Below are positions 22,754 through 34,136 of a DNA stretch of 64,000 bases, one piece after another (position 1 is the first letter of the stretch; each line of letters starts with the position of its first letter). A model generated the notes under the pieces. The model did no database searches and had not been told where the DNA came from. It was given only the letters and a program-made list of their open reading frames with translations. The DNA comes from Tubulanus polymorphus. Lineage: Eukaryota; Nemertea; Palaeonemertea; Tubulaniformes; Tubulanidae. The stretch spans positions 8,799,414 through 8,863,413 of the forward strand of contig NC_134034.1 in assembly GCF_964204645.1 (NCBI RefSeq), given 5' to 3'. Both the position numbers and the translations under genes were made by a program.

Positions 22754-25128
22754 GGTTCCTGAACTTCGCTTACAAAGCTGAAACACTGAAAAGCTGAAAC
22801 GCTGAAATAAAAACGCTGAAATTTCAGGGAATTTCCGAAAAACGCCGAAATTTCAGGGAATTCCCGAAAAACGCTGAAATCGTGCTAGGTACCGACAATA
22901 CACGTTTTGAAATTTTTTCCGGGCCGGTGTCCGCTGACGAGTCCTGAACAGTGTTTTATGCTCTACCTTCGGTTACAGAGACATGCCTTAAGGTCGTCGT
23001 CATGATCGACTTGATCGATTGCAGATTGCGTGGATTGTTAGATGTGTTTTTTGCCATAGTTTTATGTGCATATACCGGTACGATCTAACAATGAAGTTAT
23101 CACTTCATTTGAATAAATTCTTAATCACAGTAATATTAATTCACAATATTTTTTCTTATGTTTGGTGATTTCTTGCAACTTATCATTGCCAAGTCTCATA
23201 CAAGTAGTAGCTGAATGAAAGTACAGTTAGGCTGAACCTGATAACCCAAATTAAGTGCTAGCATGGAACTAATGATTATTTTGATTCTATTTTCGGTGTC
23301 ATTGAAATTCGTTAAGAAAGGTTCAACCGTCATAGTATACTGTACTTAGCATTGCTACAATTGGGTGCCATATTTCTACAATTTCTACAAGGAGGAAGGA
23401 ATCTTTAAGTGTCTTTGTTCCCGGGTAGGGTACGGGGTAAAACCTGGTTCACTTTCTCTTTCGACTTGCCGGAGACTACTATCTGCAATGTATTGCATGC
23501 TTTGATGTGTCTGGCCTATAGGAGTCGAACGATATTTTTTCCCCATACACAGGCTTGGCTTTAGTGTAGATGAAGGCTAGGCACTGCACATTGTGGATTG
23601 ACTGGAACTCTTAACTCACAAAATTAAACGAGTCAACAAGAAAGATCCAATAATTGGACATTTGTCTAACTATATTATTTAACAGCTTGAAATAAAACAT
23701 AACACATTCTGCAAGAGTATACAAAGGAAATCAGTTCTTACATTATATCAGAATCAATAGTTCGCTTAACTCTGGCTAGAATTCTGGTTCCATTGCTTCA
23801 TATTCTAATGAAATCCACTAGTATACCTTAGAATATCGCTTAGCTTAAGACTAAAAATTTGGTACCAGGAAACAGGGAAGAAAAGTGGGTGTACTGTACA
23901 TCCGCAATTGACTTATTTCTCTCAGGTTGAATCAAGTTATTATTGAAATAGCATTCGAATAGCCATTTTATTTTTAAAAATTGTGTCGTTCAGCTATCCT
24001 GCTGCAAATTTCGCAGTTGAAGTTTACTGGTGCCATCTGATTTCTCAGTATCTCAAAACATTTGCACATTCTAAGCCTGAATCTAAAAATAGAAAAAGGT
24101 GCATTTTAGTCGGATATAAAAGAATAGTGGCTAATGCACCCTGGACTATATAGCCTATGGGGTGGGCCTAGTTTGAAAGCACTGAGGTCCGAGAGAACAG
24201 CACTTAGTAAATAAATACTGAAATTAAACTTACAAAACACCCAGTACTTGAGATGATGTACTTGACAAGAAATGTCACCAGCTAAGCAAATCAACTTTGT
24301 CTATGACTCCTCCTTTTATAGATTCAGTAGTAGTCTAAAAATAAGAATCGGTACATTTTTCTAACAGTTGGTATGTCATTTCTTCAAAAAAACTAATTAT
24401 TATCACGCCACAGCAAATAAATTATTCACAGTTGTTGAATGGTTAGCCCGATTTAGATTAATTGGTTGACGCTAATCAGTATGACCCATACGTAGGGGCC
24501 TACTGCATGCCATTGGCGTCAATCCATTCCATTCCATTCCACAGTGAATTAAAAAGAAATTTAGTTAGATCCCTTTTGTCCAAAAGCTGCATCATTTATA
24601 TAACTAGCTGTCAAATTTAATGTACCTCCTTCAGAGAATACCATAGTGACATAGTCCGTCGCCCATCAACGTGTTGACAAAAGAAAAGTTGCTGCATGTT
24701 TTATACATGAACGTTCAAATAAGATATTTTGCGTCTTGCAGGGAATATTGAGCATAGTGTTAAAGTTGGCTTGCACGGTTTGTGAATGGGTTTTCCTCAT
24801 TATGCTGCCTGTATGCATTAAAAATCCGGATTTCAAGCGAATTAATTTGTCCAACAAGTGGCCCTCTAGAAGTATACTCCACACATACTGTCCATGCATG
24901 TCTCTGTAACCGAAGGTAGAGACTAAAACACGGTTCAGGACTCGGCAGCGGACACCGGCCCGGAAAATATTTCAAAACGTGTATTGTTGGTACCTAGCAC
25001 GATTTCAGCGTTTTTTGGGAATTCCCTGAAATTTCGGCGTTTTTCGGAAATTCCCTGAAATTTCAGCGTTTTTATTTCAGCGTTTCAGCGTTTCAGTGAT
25101 TCAGCTTTTTCAGCGAAGTTCAGGAACC
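22754..25128. mobile_element. Non-autonomous long-TIR (Mutator-like) element
   Basis: It has ~240-bp inverted ends starting GGTTCCTGAACTTCGC and ending GCGAAGTTCAGGAACC. The ends are rich in CGCTGAAAT and CAGGGAATT(T/C)CCGAAAAA blocks. An 11-bp duplication GGACTTTATGA flanks it (22742-22752 and 25129-25139). The interior has no convincing gene. Confidence 0.75.
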
Positions 25129-25232
25129 GGACTTTATGATGATTTAAAATTCTTATGCTATAAACCTCAATCATGAATGAGATAGTAAATTCATATTCTA
25201 TTTTTCTCTATCTAGCCTCTCAGACAACACGG

Positions 25233-25335
25233 ACTACAGCGACTACGACTACACCGACCACGACTACTACTACTACTACACCGACCACGACTACTACTAC
25301 TACTACTACTACTACACCGACTACGACAACCGCGA
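25233..25335 (+). repeat. ACN triplet repeat (Thr-coding)
   Basis: Runs of ACT/ACC/ACG/ACA triplets encode the poly-Thr region of exon 4. Expected to be length-variable. Confidence 0.8.
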
Positions 25336-25470
25336 TCGATAACGACCACCGCTTGCTTTTACCAGAATGGCTTAAAGCTCTGTCCGAATAGAACAGAGGT
25401 GGATCACCAAAACCCTCTTCATGAAAACCAAGAGTGGGAGGCTGGAGATGGATTTTAGCCGCGTCAATCA

Positions 25471-26600
25471 GCTGAAGAAGAAGTGAAGCTCGATTTGTGA
25501 CAGGATTCCAGGACTGGAGATCAACTGTGCGTATAGCGTAGATATGGGTATGTGTGCCTGGTAAAATCTTTCAGAAATTACTCGATTTTGACATTTTCAT
25601 GCAGCTATCAACCTGCTGTCTGTACAACCCCTCAGTTTGATGTCCGACAGACATTCGATCACCTCACCATTTGGGAAAAATCGTGGTTTGTCCAGACTTA
25701 GCCATTCAAAAAGGTGATCGTCTGAAGGGCTAGGCACAGACAACAGATTGACAGCTGCACAAATCTAACTTTGTGACAGTTTATGTGAAAATTTGTGAAA
25801 AATCTAAGGACCATGTGAAAGAAATATAAAATTGTATCCAGAATTTTCCTTAGATTGTAACAAGTTTTGAAAAACCCATGATGAATTTCAGGCTTTCTTC
25901 ATCACACTGGACTGATTGTTTATAATTTATTTAGTTTGATGGTTTATTATTTTATAATTGTTTATTAATAATTGGCAGTTTTAATTTTGAGTTTTATTTT
26001 TTAAATTCGAATCTTTTATTTTTTTTATACTAGAATAGGGATTCCAGAAATATTTGGTTGATTTAATGGTAGTTCAACTTTAGGAAATTCACCATAAAAT
26101 TTGAAATTTGTAGTTCGATTCAGTGGTAGTTTGACTTAAGAAATTTCACTCTAACATTTAGAATTTGTAGTTTAGTAGTAGAACTTATTTTAAACTAGAA
26201 GTCCCTCAAAATTGTAATTTTTCAATTCAGTGTATATGTCCAAAATTGTAATTTTTCGATTGAGTGTGTATGTCCATTGTGCTTAGAAGCCTGCCTGTTA
26301 TGCAAATGACAAACTATGAAATTTTTAATGCTGCCTACTATGTCAAAAACATGGTAGAAGGTTCCAAGCCCTTAAAAAGCAGAGGAGAGATTTTATAGAA
26401 AAAGGTATCATTTATTTAGTTGTCAGGTCATTTTTCACTGATAAAATGAGCTGAGAATATGAAGATTGGCAGGATGGAAATAAACTAATTAAAACTCATT
26501 AATCTACTCCCAGATTCGAACCACTAACCCCTCAATAGTACGGGATTCCCTTTGCCGAGTGAATGGAAGTTCAAGTACTGTAGTGGTTTGCATCTAGCAG
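25471..26600. other. No supported gene
   Basis: AT-rich 3' flank. A ~33-bp unit containing AAAATTGTAATTTTTC is tandemly duplicated near 26208-26275. A reversed B-box-like string lies at 26515. Confidence 0.4.
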
Positions 26601-26614
26601 TACCCCTCCGGCAT

Positions 26615-27229
26615 TCAGGAAACGCAACCGAGCCGAGTGAGTCGAAGTTTCTGACCAGGTGAAAGATCTAATGGCTGGTCAACCGCAGACACACCCAAGG
26701 ACAGGTCCAGTGGAAAAATTGGTACGGATGTGCCCAAAGATCCGCCCAACAATTGCCCAGCTGCAGTTGTGTCAACAGACGATGGTCTATCCGCCAACAA
26801 TGGGGACAGGTCTAATGGCTGCTCTGTGTCCAATGGACGTTCGGCATCCCCTGTAGGTGAATCAGGTGGCACCGAACAACAGCACGAAAAACTCGAGCTG
26901 CCTGAGCAGGTCGAACCAGCCGATGAAGCCCGCGTGATAAGCTGGTCAGTCCCTATCGGGCTACAACGGTTCGAATCCGTACCCGATGAATTCAGAGTGG
27001 GGAAAGAGGGTGCTGAGGGCGGACAAGTGCACCGCATCCGGTCGTAAAAGACCGCTAGCGTTGGGCACGTGCAGTATAAACAAGTGTCTTGTAACTCAAA
27101 GTCCGTTAGCCGGGAATACGGAGTCCCACTATTGTCCCTAGAAGGTGACCGTGCTGCAGCTATCGATGTCGGAGCTGCGGGTGTCAAGCGCACCGCAACG
27201 AGACACCTCTTTCGGGGTGGGGCACCCAA
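26615..27229 (-). CDS. Possible repetitive protein with PLDLS motifs
   Basis: An open frame of 204 codons in a GC-richer island. The C-terminal third contains PLDLS three times (QPLDLSPLLAD, FPLDLSLGV, QPLDLSPGQ) plus related ERPLDTEQ; PxDLS is the docking motif for the CtBP co-repressor. The rest is Ser/Thr/Pro/Cys-rich without a fold I recognise. No start context, splice evidence or paralogue was seen. The frame may be a by-product of GC-rich repeat sequence, since an opposite-strand frame (26730-27047) is also open. Confidence 0.25.
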   Translation of the reverse strand: MGAPPRKRCLVAVRLTPAAPTSIAAARSPSRDNSGTPYSRLTDFELQDTCLYCTCPTLAVFYDRMRCTCPPSAPSFPTLNSSGTDSNRCSPIGTDQLITRASSAGSTCSGSSSFSCCCSVPPDSPTGDAERPLDTEQPLDLSPLLADRPSSVDTTAAGQLLGGSLGTSVPIFPLDLSLGVSAVDQPLDLSPGQKLRLTRLGCVS

Positions 27230-27366
27230 ATAACCAGCGCTACGGCGTTTGGTTGTAACCCTTACCGTTATCTTACCTTACCGCCCCGACATAAACAATT
27301 GATAATAATATTAATAGAAAGAAAATGTATGATCATCAGTGTTAAGCAATCTAGAATCCCTCAAAG

Positions 27367-27720
27367 TCACTCAAAGTAGCCGTATACCCGCGACCTGTCG
27401 GCTACCAATATGTTGTGATCAGGGATAGCGCACAAACTAAAATCCCCCTGATCCAAGAAAGACGTATCGCTATTGGTTAATCCACCGGGTGGAGGGTTCG
27501 AATCCCTCACTGGCTGTCCCACAGCCCCGACGGTGGTGGTACCTTTGGTGCTGGTTGGGTTCGATTCCCACAGCGGCTCCCTTAGGTGAGCCGGTATTTC
27601 CCAACTAGACTTGGGAGCTGGGGCAAGTGTATGTGTTTTATAAACCGTAGCCCCGCAGTGATCACGCTTCAACCCAACCGACATATATAACAAAAGTGAA
27701 ATATTAGAATAGCAAACCAA
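27367..27720 (-). CDS. Possible LW(D/E)SNP-repeat protein, short copy
   Basis: A 117-codon frame with HCGA near its start and REPLWESNPT and VRDSNPPP later, the same signatures as the larger frame at 27884-28528, so the two are probably related copies. The function is unknown. The SNP peptide is the reverse complement of a tRNA-T-arm-like string on the + strand, so a non-coding origin is possible. Confidence 0.25.
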   Translation of the reverse strand: MVCYSNISLLLYMSVGLKRDHCGATVYKTHTLAPAPKSSWEIPAHLREPLWESNPTSTKGTTTVGAVGQPVRDSNPPPGGLTNSDTSFLDQGDFSLCAIPDHNILVADRSRVYGYFE

Positions 27721-27883
27721 TTATTAATTAAATCTGGTTGTATAATAATTAAATCATTAATCAATAATTAAATACTTAAATGATAATATTAAACCAATTT
27801 AAAAATAGTAATAAATAATTAATTAACAATTAAATACTTGAATGATAATATTAAGAAAATTGGCGCCCTCTAGCCAACTCTAT

Positions 27884-28528
27884 TTAGGCTGGGCAAAGAA
27901 AATAACCATTCGCGTCTTTATCCCCAAAAATGAAGTCGTTCGGGTTCGCGAAATCCCGAAAAAAGTGTACCCAGAACGGGTCGAACTTGTCTGGCACCTT
28001 AACCAGCCGTACTCTGCGTCGGCGTTCCGAGGGGTTCAAATCCCCAAAGGTGACCAGAGCTGGCGCCTCGTGCTGTGTAGCACGTGGGTTTGGTTCCCAC
28101 AAGGGCTCAGCGGGGGCGACCGAGGTGAGCGGTGGGTTCGTATCCCACAATGGCTCCTGATTGTCTTCAATCAAACGTAATGCCTTTGGTATCGGTGAGT
28201 TAGAATCCCACAAAGGCTCCTGATTATCTTCAATCAAACCTAATGCCTTTGGTATCAGTGGGTTAGAATCCCACAAAGGCTCCCGGTGCTCTTCCTGTAT
28301 TTCGAAAGGCTTAATCGGTGGGTTCGAATCCCACAATGGTTCCCGATACTCATCCGGGATCTGAAATGGTCGTGCACGGGGTGGGTTCGAATCCCACAAT
28401 GCCTGTGTCGGCCTGTTTACTGGAGTGCGGCGCTTCTTTGAAAAAGCGTTCTTCGCACCACAGTGTGAACAAATAAAAATTCGAACCATTAAAATTAATA
28501 AATTACAAATAATAAAAGCTCGACACAA
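27884..28528 (-). CDS. Possible tandem-repeat protein (EPLWDSNP repeats)
   Basis: A 214-codon frame. The N-terminal part has a hydrophobic stretch then IFICSHCGAKNAFSKKRR, a possible half zinc-ribbon. Five to six repeats of 15-21 residues of the type EPLWDSNPPIKPFEIQEEHR follow, then a basic stretch and a unique tail (FDPFWVHFFRDF). Unit lengths vary but stay multiples of three, so the frame survives every unit, which favours coding. No homologue known to me; no splice signals identified. Confidence 0.35.
   Translation of the reverse strand: MCRAFIICNLLILMVRIFICSHCGAKNAFSKKRRTPVNRPTQALWDSNPPRARPFQIPDEYREPLWDSNPPIKPFEIQEEHREPLWDSNPLIPKALGLIEDNQEPLWDSNSPIPKALRLIEDNQEPLWDTNPPLTSVAPAEPLWEPNPRATQHEAPALVTFGDLNPSERRRRVRLVKVPDKFDPFWVHFFRDFANPNDFIFGDKDANGYFLCPA
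28082..28405 (+). repeat. Minisatellite of tRNA-T-arm-like units
   Basis: Repeats of about 60-63 bp each contain GTGGGTTCGAATCCCAC or a close variant (GTGGG stem, seven-base loop, CCCAC), matching the T arm/B box of tRNA genes. Single copies occur outside at about 26968, 27498 and 27555. No D arm or anticodon arm accompanies them, so these are not tRNA genes. Confidence 0.7.
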
Positions 28529-28529
28529 T

Positions 28530-30600
28530 AATTAATCAATATGGTTTCGGCACCAGTGATACACCGGTCACAATCCTCTCTTTAATCGTTATCTATAAAA
28601 TACTTGTGTAAGGCCCTGGCGAGAGAACGTGTCCGTGCACAAATCCGAATGAATAAATTGAAATACCGGATGATAATATTGAAGATAATATATTTTATTT
28701 ACTTTGAACCTGAGAATGATTTTCCTAATCCCTATTATATGAATCCCTATCGTTCCGAAGCTTCTCCTGTCCTGCTGTCGACACTCGTCTTACTAAGGTA
28801 CAGATTCTCCCAATTGACTGCTCTCTCAAGATGCGGGTCCCTTTTATAGAAAGAATCGGCATTCTTAAAATACCGACTCTCCCACTCGACTTTTGGCAAG
28901 GAGCAGCAACCTTACTGTCATGACTGTTTTGGTCATATAGAATTTGGCCTTAATGATTCGCTGATCTAAAATTATTTTCAAAACTGATTTGCTAAACTAA
29001 CTTTTTCCCTCCAACCCTCCTGTCATGACGCGTTGTGATTTACTCACTCCTTGCTAGTCGTTGTTGAGAGAGCAGCTATTGTATGTGAATTACCAACGAG
29101 CGCATACAGACAACAGAAACTTCAGACAGCTAGTTTTAACATTTAACATTAATTAATTTTTCTAAAACATTAGCGATTATTAACAATTTGTTCTTAAACA
29201 ACATCTAGATTACTCAAATTAAATATCTTTTCAAAACTTTGTTTTCTTTTCTTATTACAGTACAAATTCATTGTTTCTTTTTTAATTATTATAATTAACT
29301 ACGATTTGGAATACATTGTGATTGATTATCAATTCTTAAATTATTTGAAATACTAATTATTTTATCTACAATTTAACTAATTCTATTTTAATACAGGATA
29401 AGCAAAACAACCACATCTTCCTAAACTTCCGGTTTTTCCTTTTACGGAAAGTAGCCGGGAATATCATCAAGTATCAGCGTGATCCCTTCACGAGCCTCAT
29501 TATAAATACACTCCATTGTTCCGACCCAACCAAATATGGTTCCAACTATTTAAAAGTTTTATATAAAGATTTTCTGAATGTTTGCCAGATCTCACAGCAG
29601 AAGAACCGAGAAAGAATTGTTGTTTATAGACTGATTTATGGTTTGCGTTGGTAGATGAAAGCATCAAACAAGAACTTTCGTAATTCTTACTACTAGTACG
29701 TTCTTGTCTGACGGCTTTAACGTAACCCCTACGCATACGGAAACAACATTAAGAACATTTCTAAATACTACGAAATATTTTCAAATACTACGAAAATCTA
29801 GCTGTGGATCAATATAAACTAAAACTGAACTGAATTGAAACTGAGTTCGGTTAGAGTATAAACCTCCTAATTAACTTTCGGAATTATATATAAAAGAGTG
29901 AAGAGTGAAACATCAACCCTTATACCGAATACACTTGTATAAATGAGAAAATGCACACTAGGACAATGGCTAATTTGCGACCTTAAAATGAAAGAAAGAC
30001 TCGAATTTCTTTTATCACACGCGACACGCGAATCTCCTAATTACTCTAATAATGAGAGAAAACTTCAGACGAATTAAATGTATCAGCTTTATAATTGAAT
30101 GATGATTATGTACGCTTAACTTCAATGATTTGTATCGATCGGTAAATGAAATTTCCATTTAAAGAATGCATTTATCAAATTACGTCCATTGAAAATGAAA
30201 TTAGCTAAACTCGAGGCATATCACTATTTAGATTTATCGCAGTTGTCTTTTGAAAATTTATAACCAATCTTTATATAGTCCCCTGTAAAATCTAAACTCA
30301 ATTTCTATATTATACACGTGATTTAATTACGATTTCTCAACTTCGTGTTTATTCTATAATGAGAAGCGCACTGATTAAATCTGATTTCAACAGATTGTCG
30401 AAAAAGTTACAGCAATTTACTGTTAGAGAAAGAAAATACTAAATCTATTTAGTTTTCTAAAATTATATGTAAGTGTCATACCATCTCATGCTCTAGGATA
30501 TTGTGTATCGTAACATTTGAAATTGCTAAATCTACCTGGCTTCATTGGGTACTGTTTTCTAAAAAGAAAAACAAATAACACCCAACGCGCCATTACCTAT
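28530..30600. other. No supported gene
   Basis: AT-rich sequence with only short featureless frames. I see no inverted repeat or structural RNA. Confidence 0.4.
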
Positions 30601-30627
30601 AATTCTAAAAGTTCAGGTTATAACGTT

Positions 30628-30927
30628 AAGAATATTCCTCCCTAAGTCAATACTTTGAATATAAAACCAGAAGGTAAAATTCTCTTCGTTGGACTTTTGG
30701 AGGAATCGTTTGAATATCGGACCCCTTGGTCGAGTTTTCATCGATTGACATTGGGAGGAATGTTCCTCCCGAAGTCGATACTTTGAATATCAGAACTGAA
30801 GGTCAAATTCTCTTCGTTTGACCTTGGGAGGAATATTCCTCCAAAAGTCAATTGTTTGAATATCAGACCCCTTGGTCGAATTTCCATCGATTGACTTTGG
30901 GAGGAATATTCCTCCCGCAGTCAATTT
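30628..30927. repeat. Tandem repeat, ~140-bp unit with inner half-repeats
   Basis: Two long units, each built of half-units starting GGAGGAAT and containing TTTGAATATC; boundaries read GGGAGGAATATTCCTCCC, itself palindromic. Non-coding. Confidence 0.75.
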
Positions 30928-30929
30928 TC

Positions 30930-33360
30930 ACAATAGCGGTCCTCTTTATTGGTGATGATCAAATGAACGTGCGGCTCATATTTCTATTGTGTGCCTATCC
31001 GGTGTAACGCGCGACACGCTTACATAATCTTATCTGTAAATGTGAAGATCTCGGGGGCATTATGTTCTCTAAAGCCCGACATTATCCCAGATTCGGGACT
31101 GTGAATGGGTTAATTTTACGGCTTAGTCGACATGTTTCAACAATTTTTAACTGTTCATTTATGAATATTTGAAGACTTATGAACTAAAAATTACTTAAAT
31201 TTTTGATACATTTTGAGAAAGTCACAAAACATTTGAGACTGCGTTTATAACCGTTGAACAGAATTTCAGCCAAATTTCTAAAATTCTAAATAACATATTA
31301 ACTCACCTGCTTCGATTTAGATTATTGCGATATGAGCTCGATCAATGTTCGTTCTCACTATGAATTGATGAACAAAAATGGTATTCATATCGAGTGATTC
31401 TGTCTTTCTAAGTAGTTGTATATGTAGGTATTCAAGCCAAAGGCCGTGAGGTAAATTTAAATCTGATCCCGCTTCGCAGGTCCAAATTTCGCTCAACCTC
31501 TCTACCATTTCTTGAATACGTAAATGCACATTTGTAAAGCAATACCGACATCATTGTCGGATCAGAGATCGAGAGGTCAAGTCATGCCCGATTTAACAAA
31601 ATGATGCTCCTATTGCTTATTTCTTCGTAGTTGATATAGAATATCTTGAAAAACTAAAATTTAAATCTAACAAGAAAATTAATTTTAATAGATTATTTGA
31701 CGCCTGCGAAAAAATGTAGAATTTCTGGGATAAGCTAATGTGGAATTGCAAATTTGATATCGAAGTTTTAAGAAATTTGGGGAATTATGAGATTTGGTGA
31801 TTGGGTAGATGATCCCGCAGGTTTTCGACTGGTCTAATGAAAAAATAAGAATTGTCAACTTGCGACCGACTTCGATTCACTTTTGCCTCTAAGCTGGTCT
31901 GCAACTTCATTGCCTCCATGGTTGAAGAAAGAGCTCTTCTGAAGTCTGCTTCATCATGACTTATCGAGCATATCGTGTAGCCAGCCGGCTCGGTCCCCGG
32001 GGCCCGGTTTGGCTGTCACTCGATAGCCTAGACTTGAGTCTGGGTTGAAGTAGACATTGTCATTTAAATAACTTATTCATCTTATTCTGTATGAATTACC
32101 ACGTGTGTCTTGTATTTTGTATTTTCTTATTTTAAAATTTGTATTAAATTAATAAGGATCAACAATTTAAATGTAATAAGGATCAACAAAGAATTGAATT
32201 GCATTGTCACCTAATACACATGCCATCAGTGGACGCGGAGCCGTATATGACAGCTATGCTATTATAAATTGCTAATCTCATGAAACCTGTATACGCCTAA
32301 TATCGAACATATTTTCCAAAACATTTGAATATGGAAATGATATGTTTACACGTTTTTATATAGACCGCTTGTAGCCGCCCATGAAATTCACGCCGGCCCT
32401 ATACACAGATCGTAGATGGCTTCGTCATTCCACCAGCATCCCGATGTCAAATCGTGTATACATACGCCATTTAACCGAATAATCCGATTTACTTATCATT
32501 TCTACATATGCCTGCTGCTCCTGATATAATCATACATCCTTTATTATTACAATACATCTTCTCATGATATTCAATGCAATATAACATTTCGACATTCAAA
32601 TAGAGGTCATTATATAATCACAGGAAGCCATTCTACATCTTTGTCAATAATATTTTGCAAAATATCTTGTGTGTGTACACATAGACCTGTGACGTTTTGC
32701 ACATCGATTTACGGTTGTCGTTTGTAAAATGACGCTGAATGGTTTACATTGTTTAGGTTTCATAATGGTAACGTTTTATAAGGCCTCAAAAACTTGCCAT
32801 ATTGTCCAAAACATATAACCGTAGATGATAATTATGTAAGCAATTATGAGAAGAAAATAAAAGCAAAAGATCATTCACTGTAGTTGGAGAAACAAATTTA
32901 ATACCAATTCAACTAGACATAATTATTATCATCAATATACACGCAAAAGAGTATTAATCGATTATTTGAAGTAGCAAATGTCAATATTCCTAGACGTGTA
33001 CACATTTTCAAAAAGCACATATCACAATTAACCACCTGCTACAGTGATGATTTGAATTACTGAAATTTTATCACGGAGAATAAACATTAGGAACAGAAAA
33101 AGCAAACAATATAAGCTGGTCCTGGACGTTCTTGTGCTCATATAAGCATTCTATTCCAATTATAACAACTAACGGCAGCAGTGTTGAACATCCCGTAGGT
33201 AAGGTAAGTACAGATGTAAATGAATTTACACAATGGAAAAATGCACAATTACACGTGGATTACGGAATTGTGAATCTGCTAGCCAGTTGTATACCTTATT
33301 ATAGACTATGTTTTTATATCTATTACACTTTTCATTTGAATGTTTGATCACGGTTCACAG
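30930..33360. other. No supported gene
   Basis: AT-rich, featureless except for a short GC-rich patch near 31980-32030 (CCGGCTCGGTCCCCGGGGCC). The frame at 31317-31529 shows no motif. Confidence 0.4.
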
Positions 33361-33365
33361 TAATT

Positions 33366-33576
33366 ATACAATTGGACTTAAGAGTCCTGGAGCCGGTTAT
33401 AGACAGGGCTAAGGCTTAAGACCAGTCTCAGACTAATGAAGTTCTATTTTTTACTTTTGGTCTTGACTATGCAAACGGCTGGGGCCAGTTCCATAATCGG
33501 GATTTAAGTCCAAAAGTGGTCTTCAATCTTAAGACTGGTCTTAAACTGTAAGATTAGCTATAGAACTATCCTGGGG
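33366..33576. mobile_element. Hairpin MITE-like element
   Basis: Imperfect inverted repeat. The left part has TTAAGACCAGTCT and AGCCGGTTATAGA; the right part has AGACTGGTCTTAA and AGCTATAGAACTATCCTGG. Short, non-coding, reminiscent of hairpin MITEs common in marine invertebrates. Confidence 0.4.
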
Positions 33577-34136
33577 GTTTTAAGGAACTAATTTCAACCA
33601 AAGAACTCATGTTCAAAAGAAAGAAAAGTTAATTATTTTCTATAATAAATATAAATCCCAGCATACACGGACAACAAGAAACAGAGACTTGTTTCAGTGT
33701 TTTTGTAATGCAAAACGCAAGGGATGTGGCTACCCCTCATGTATGGCCAAAGAAACACTCACAATAAGTGACCGAAAACTGCAAAATGAACAGCTCATGC
33801 CAAATAATTGACTTTTGATCAATCTTAGGTTACAAAAATATCAACCGATTTAATCATTACTTGTATTCTTAAGGTAACGAACAGATAAGACTAAATTTGA
33901 AAGAATCAGTAATTTTCATGCTTCGACATTTAAACCACCAATGCAAATAACGTTATCGATGCATTGCACTGTTTCTATTATCAGTTTTTCGTTTGTCGAG
34001 CAGCATACTGAAAACCTGGGACATTATCTGGCAAAGATTTACTTGCTGCGCCTATTAAAGACAGGTGTATATGAATTTTGGACGTTTCAAAATTACAATT
34101 TGGTAATATATTTTGCATCAAATTCTAGGCGACAAA

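Larger units (their letters stand above)
20056..25470 (+). pseudogene. Spliced transposon-associated gene with Thr-rich region
   Basis: A non-coding first exon is likely just before the donor GTAAGT at 20057. Coding exon 2 is 21048-21490 (acceptor TTGTTCTAG, donor GTAAGTC). It has a DPAEKVLADAM segment and then GQYTLQFGKFRGKRFQWILS with ALGFAVNLYV, a motif I know from transposon-linked proteins of fish and invertebrates that also carry DUF6729. Exon 3 starts at 21582 (acceptor TTTCACAG) with TTRSQ-type repeats; its 3' border is unclear. Exon 4 starts at 25216 (CTATCTAG) with long Thr runs, then LLLPEWLKALSE and a stop at 25389. The family continues in another frame (RWITKTLFMKTKSGRLEMDF) to about 25470, so a frameshift is likely. 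The function is unknown. Intron 3 holds a 2.4-kb element. Confidence 0.45.

Noticed and set aside
24666-24975. Two overlapping frames (-) near the right TIR
   Set aside because: They lie in and next to the inverted end of a long-TIR element and differ in frame; no domain.
27480-27580. tRNA gene(s)
   Set aside because: Only the T-arm-like part is present; no D arm, anticodon arm or paired acceptor stem could be drawn.
28082-28405. CRISPR array
   Set aside because: Short repeats with spacer-like variation, but this is a eukaryotic minisatellite in a repetitive open frame, with no cas genes.
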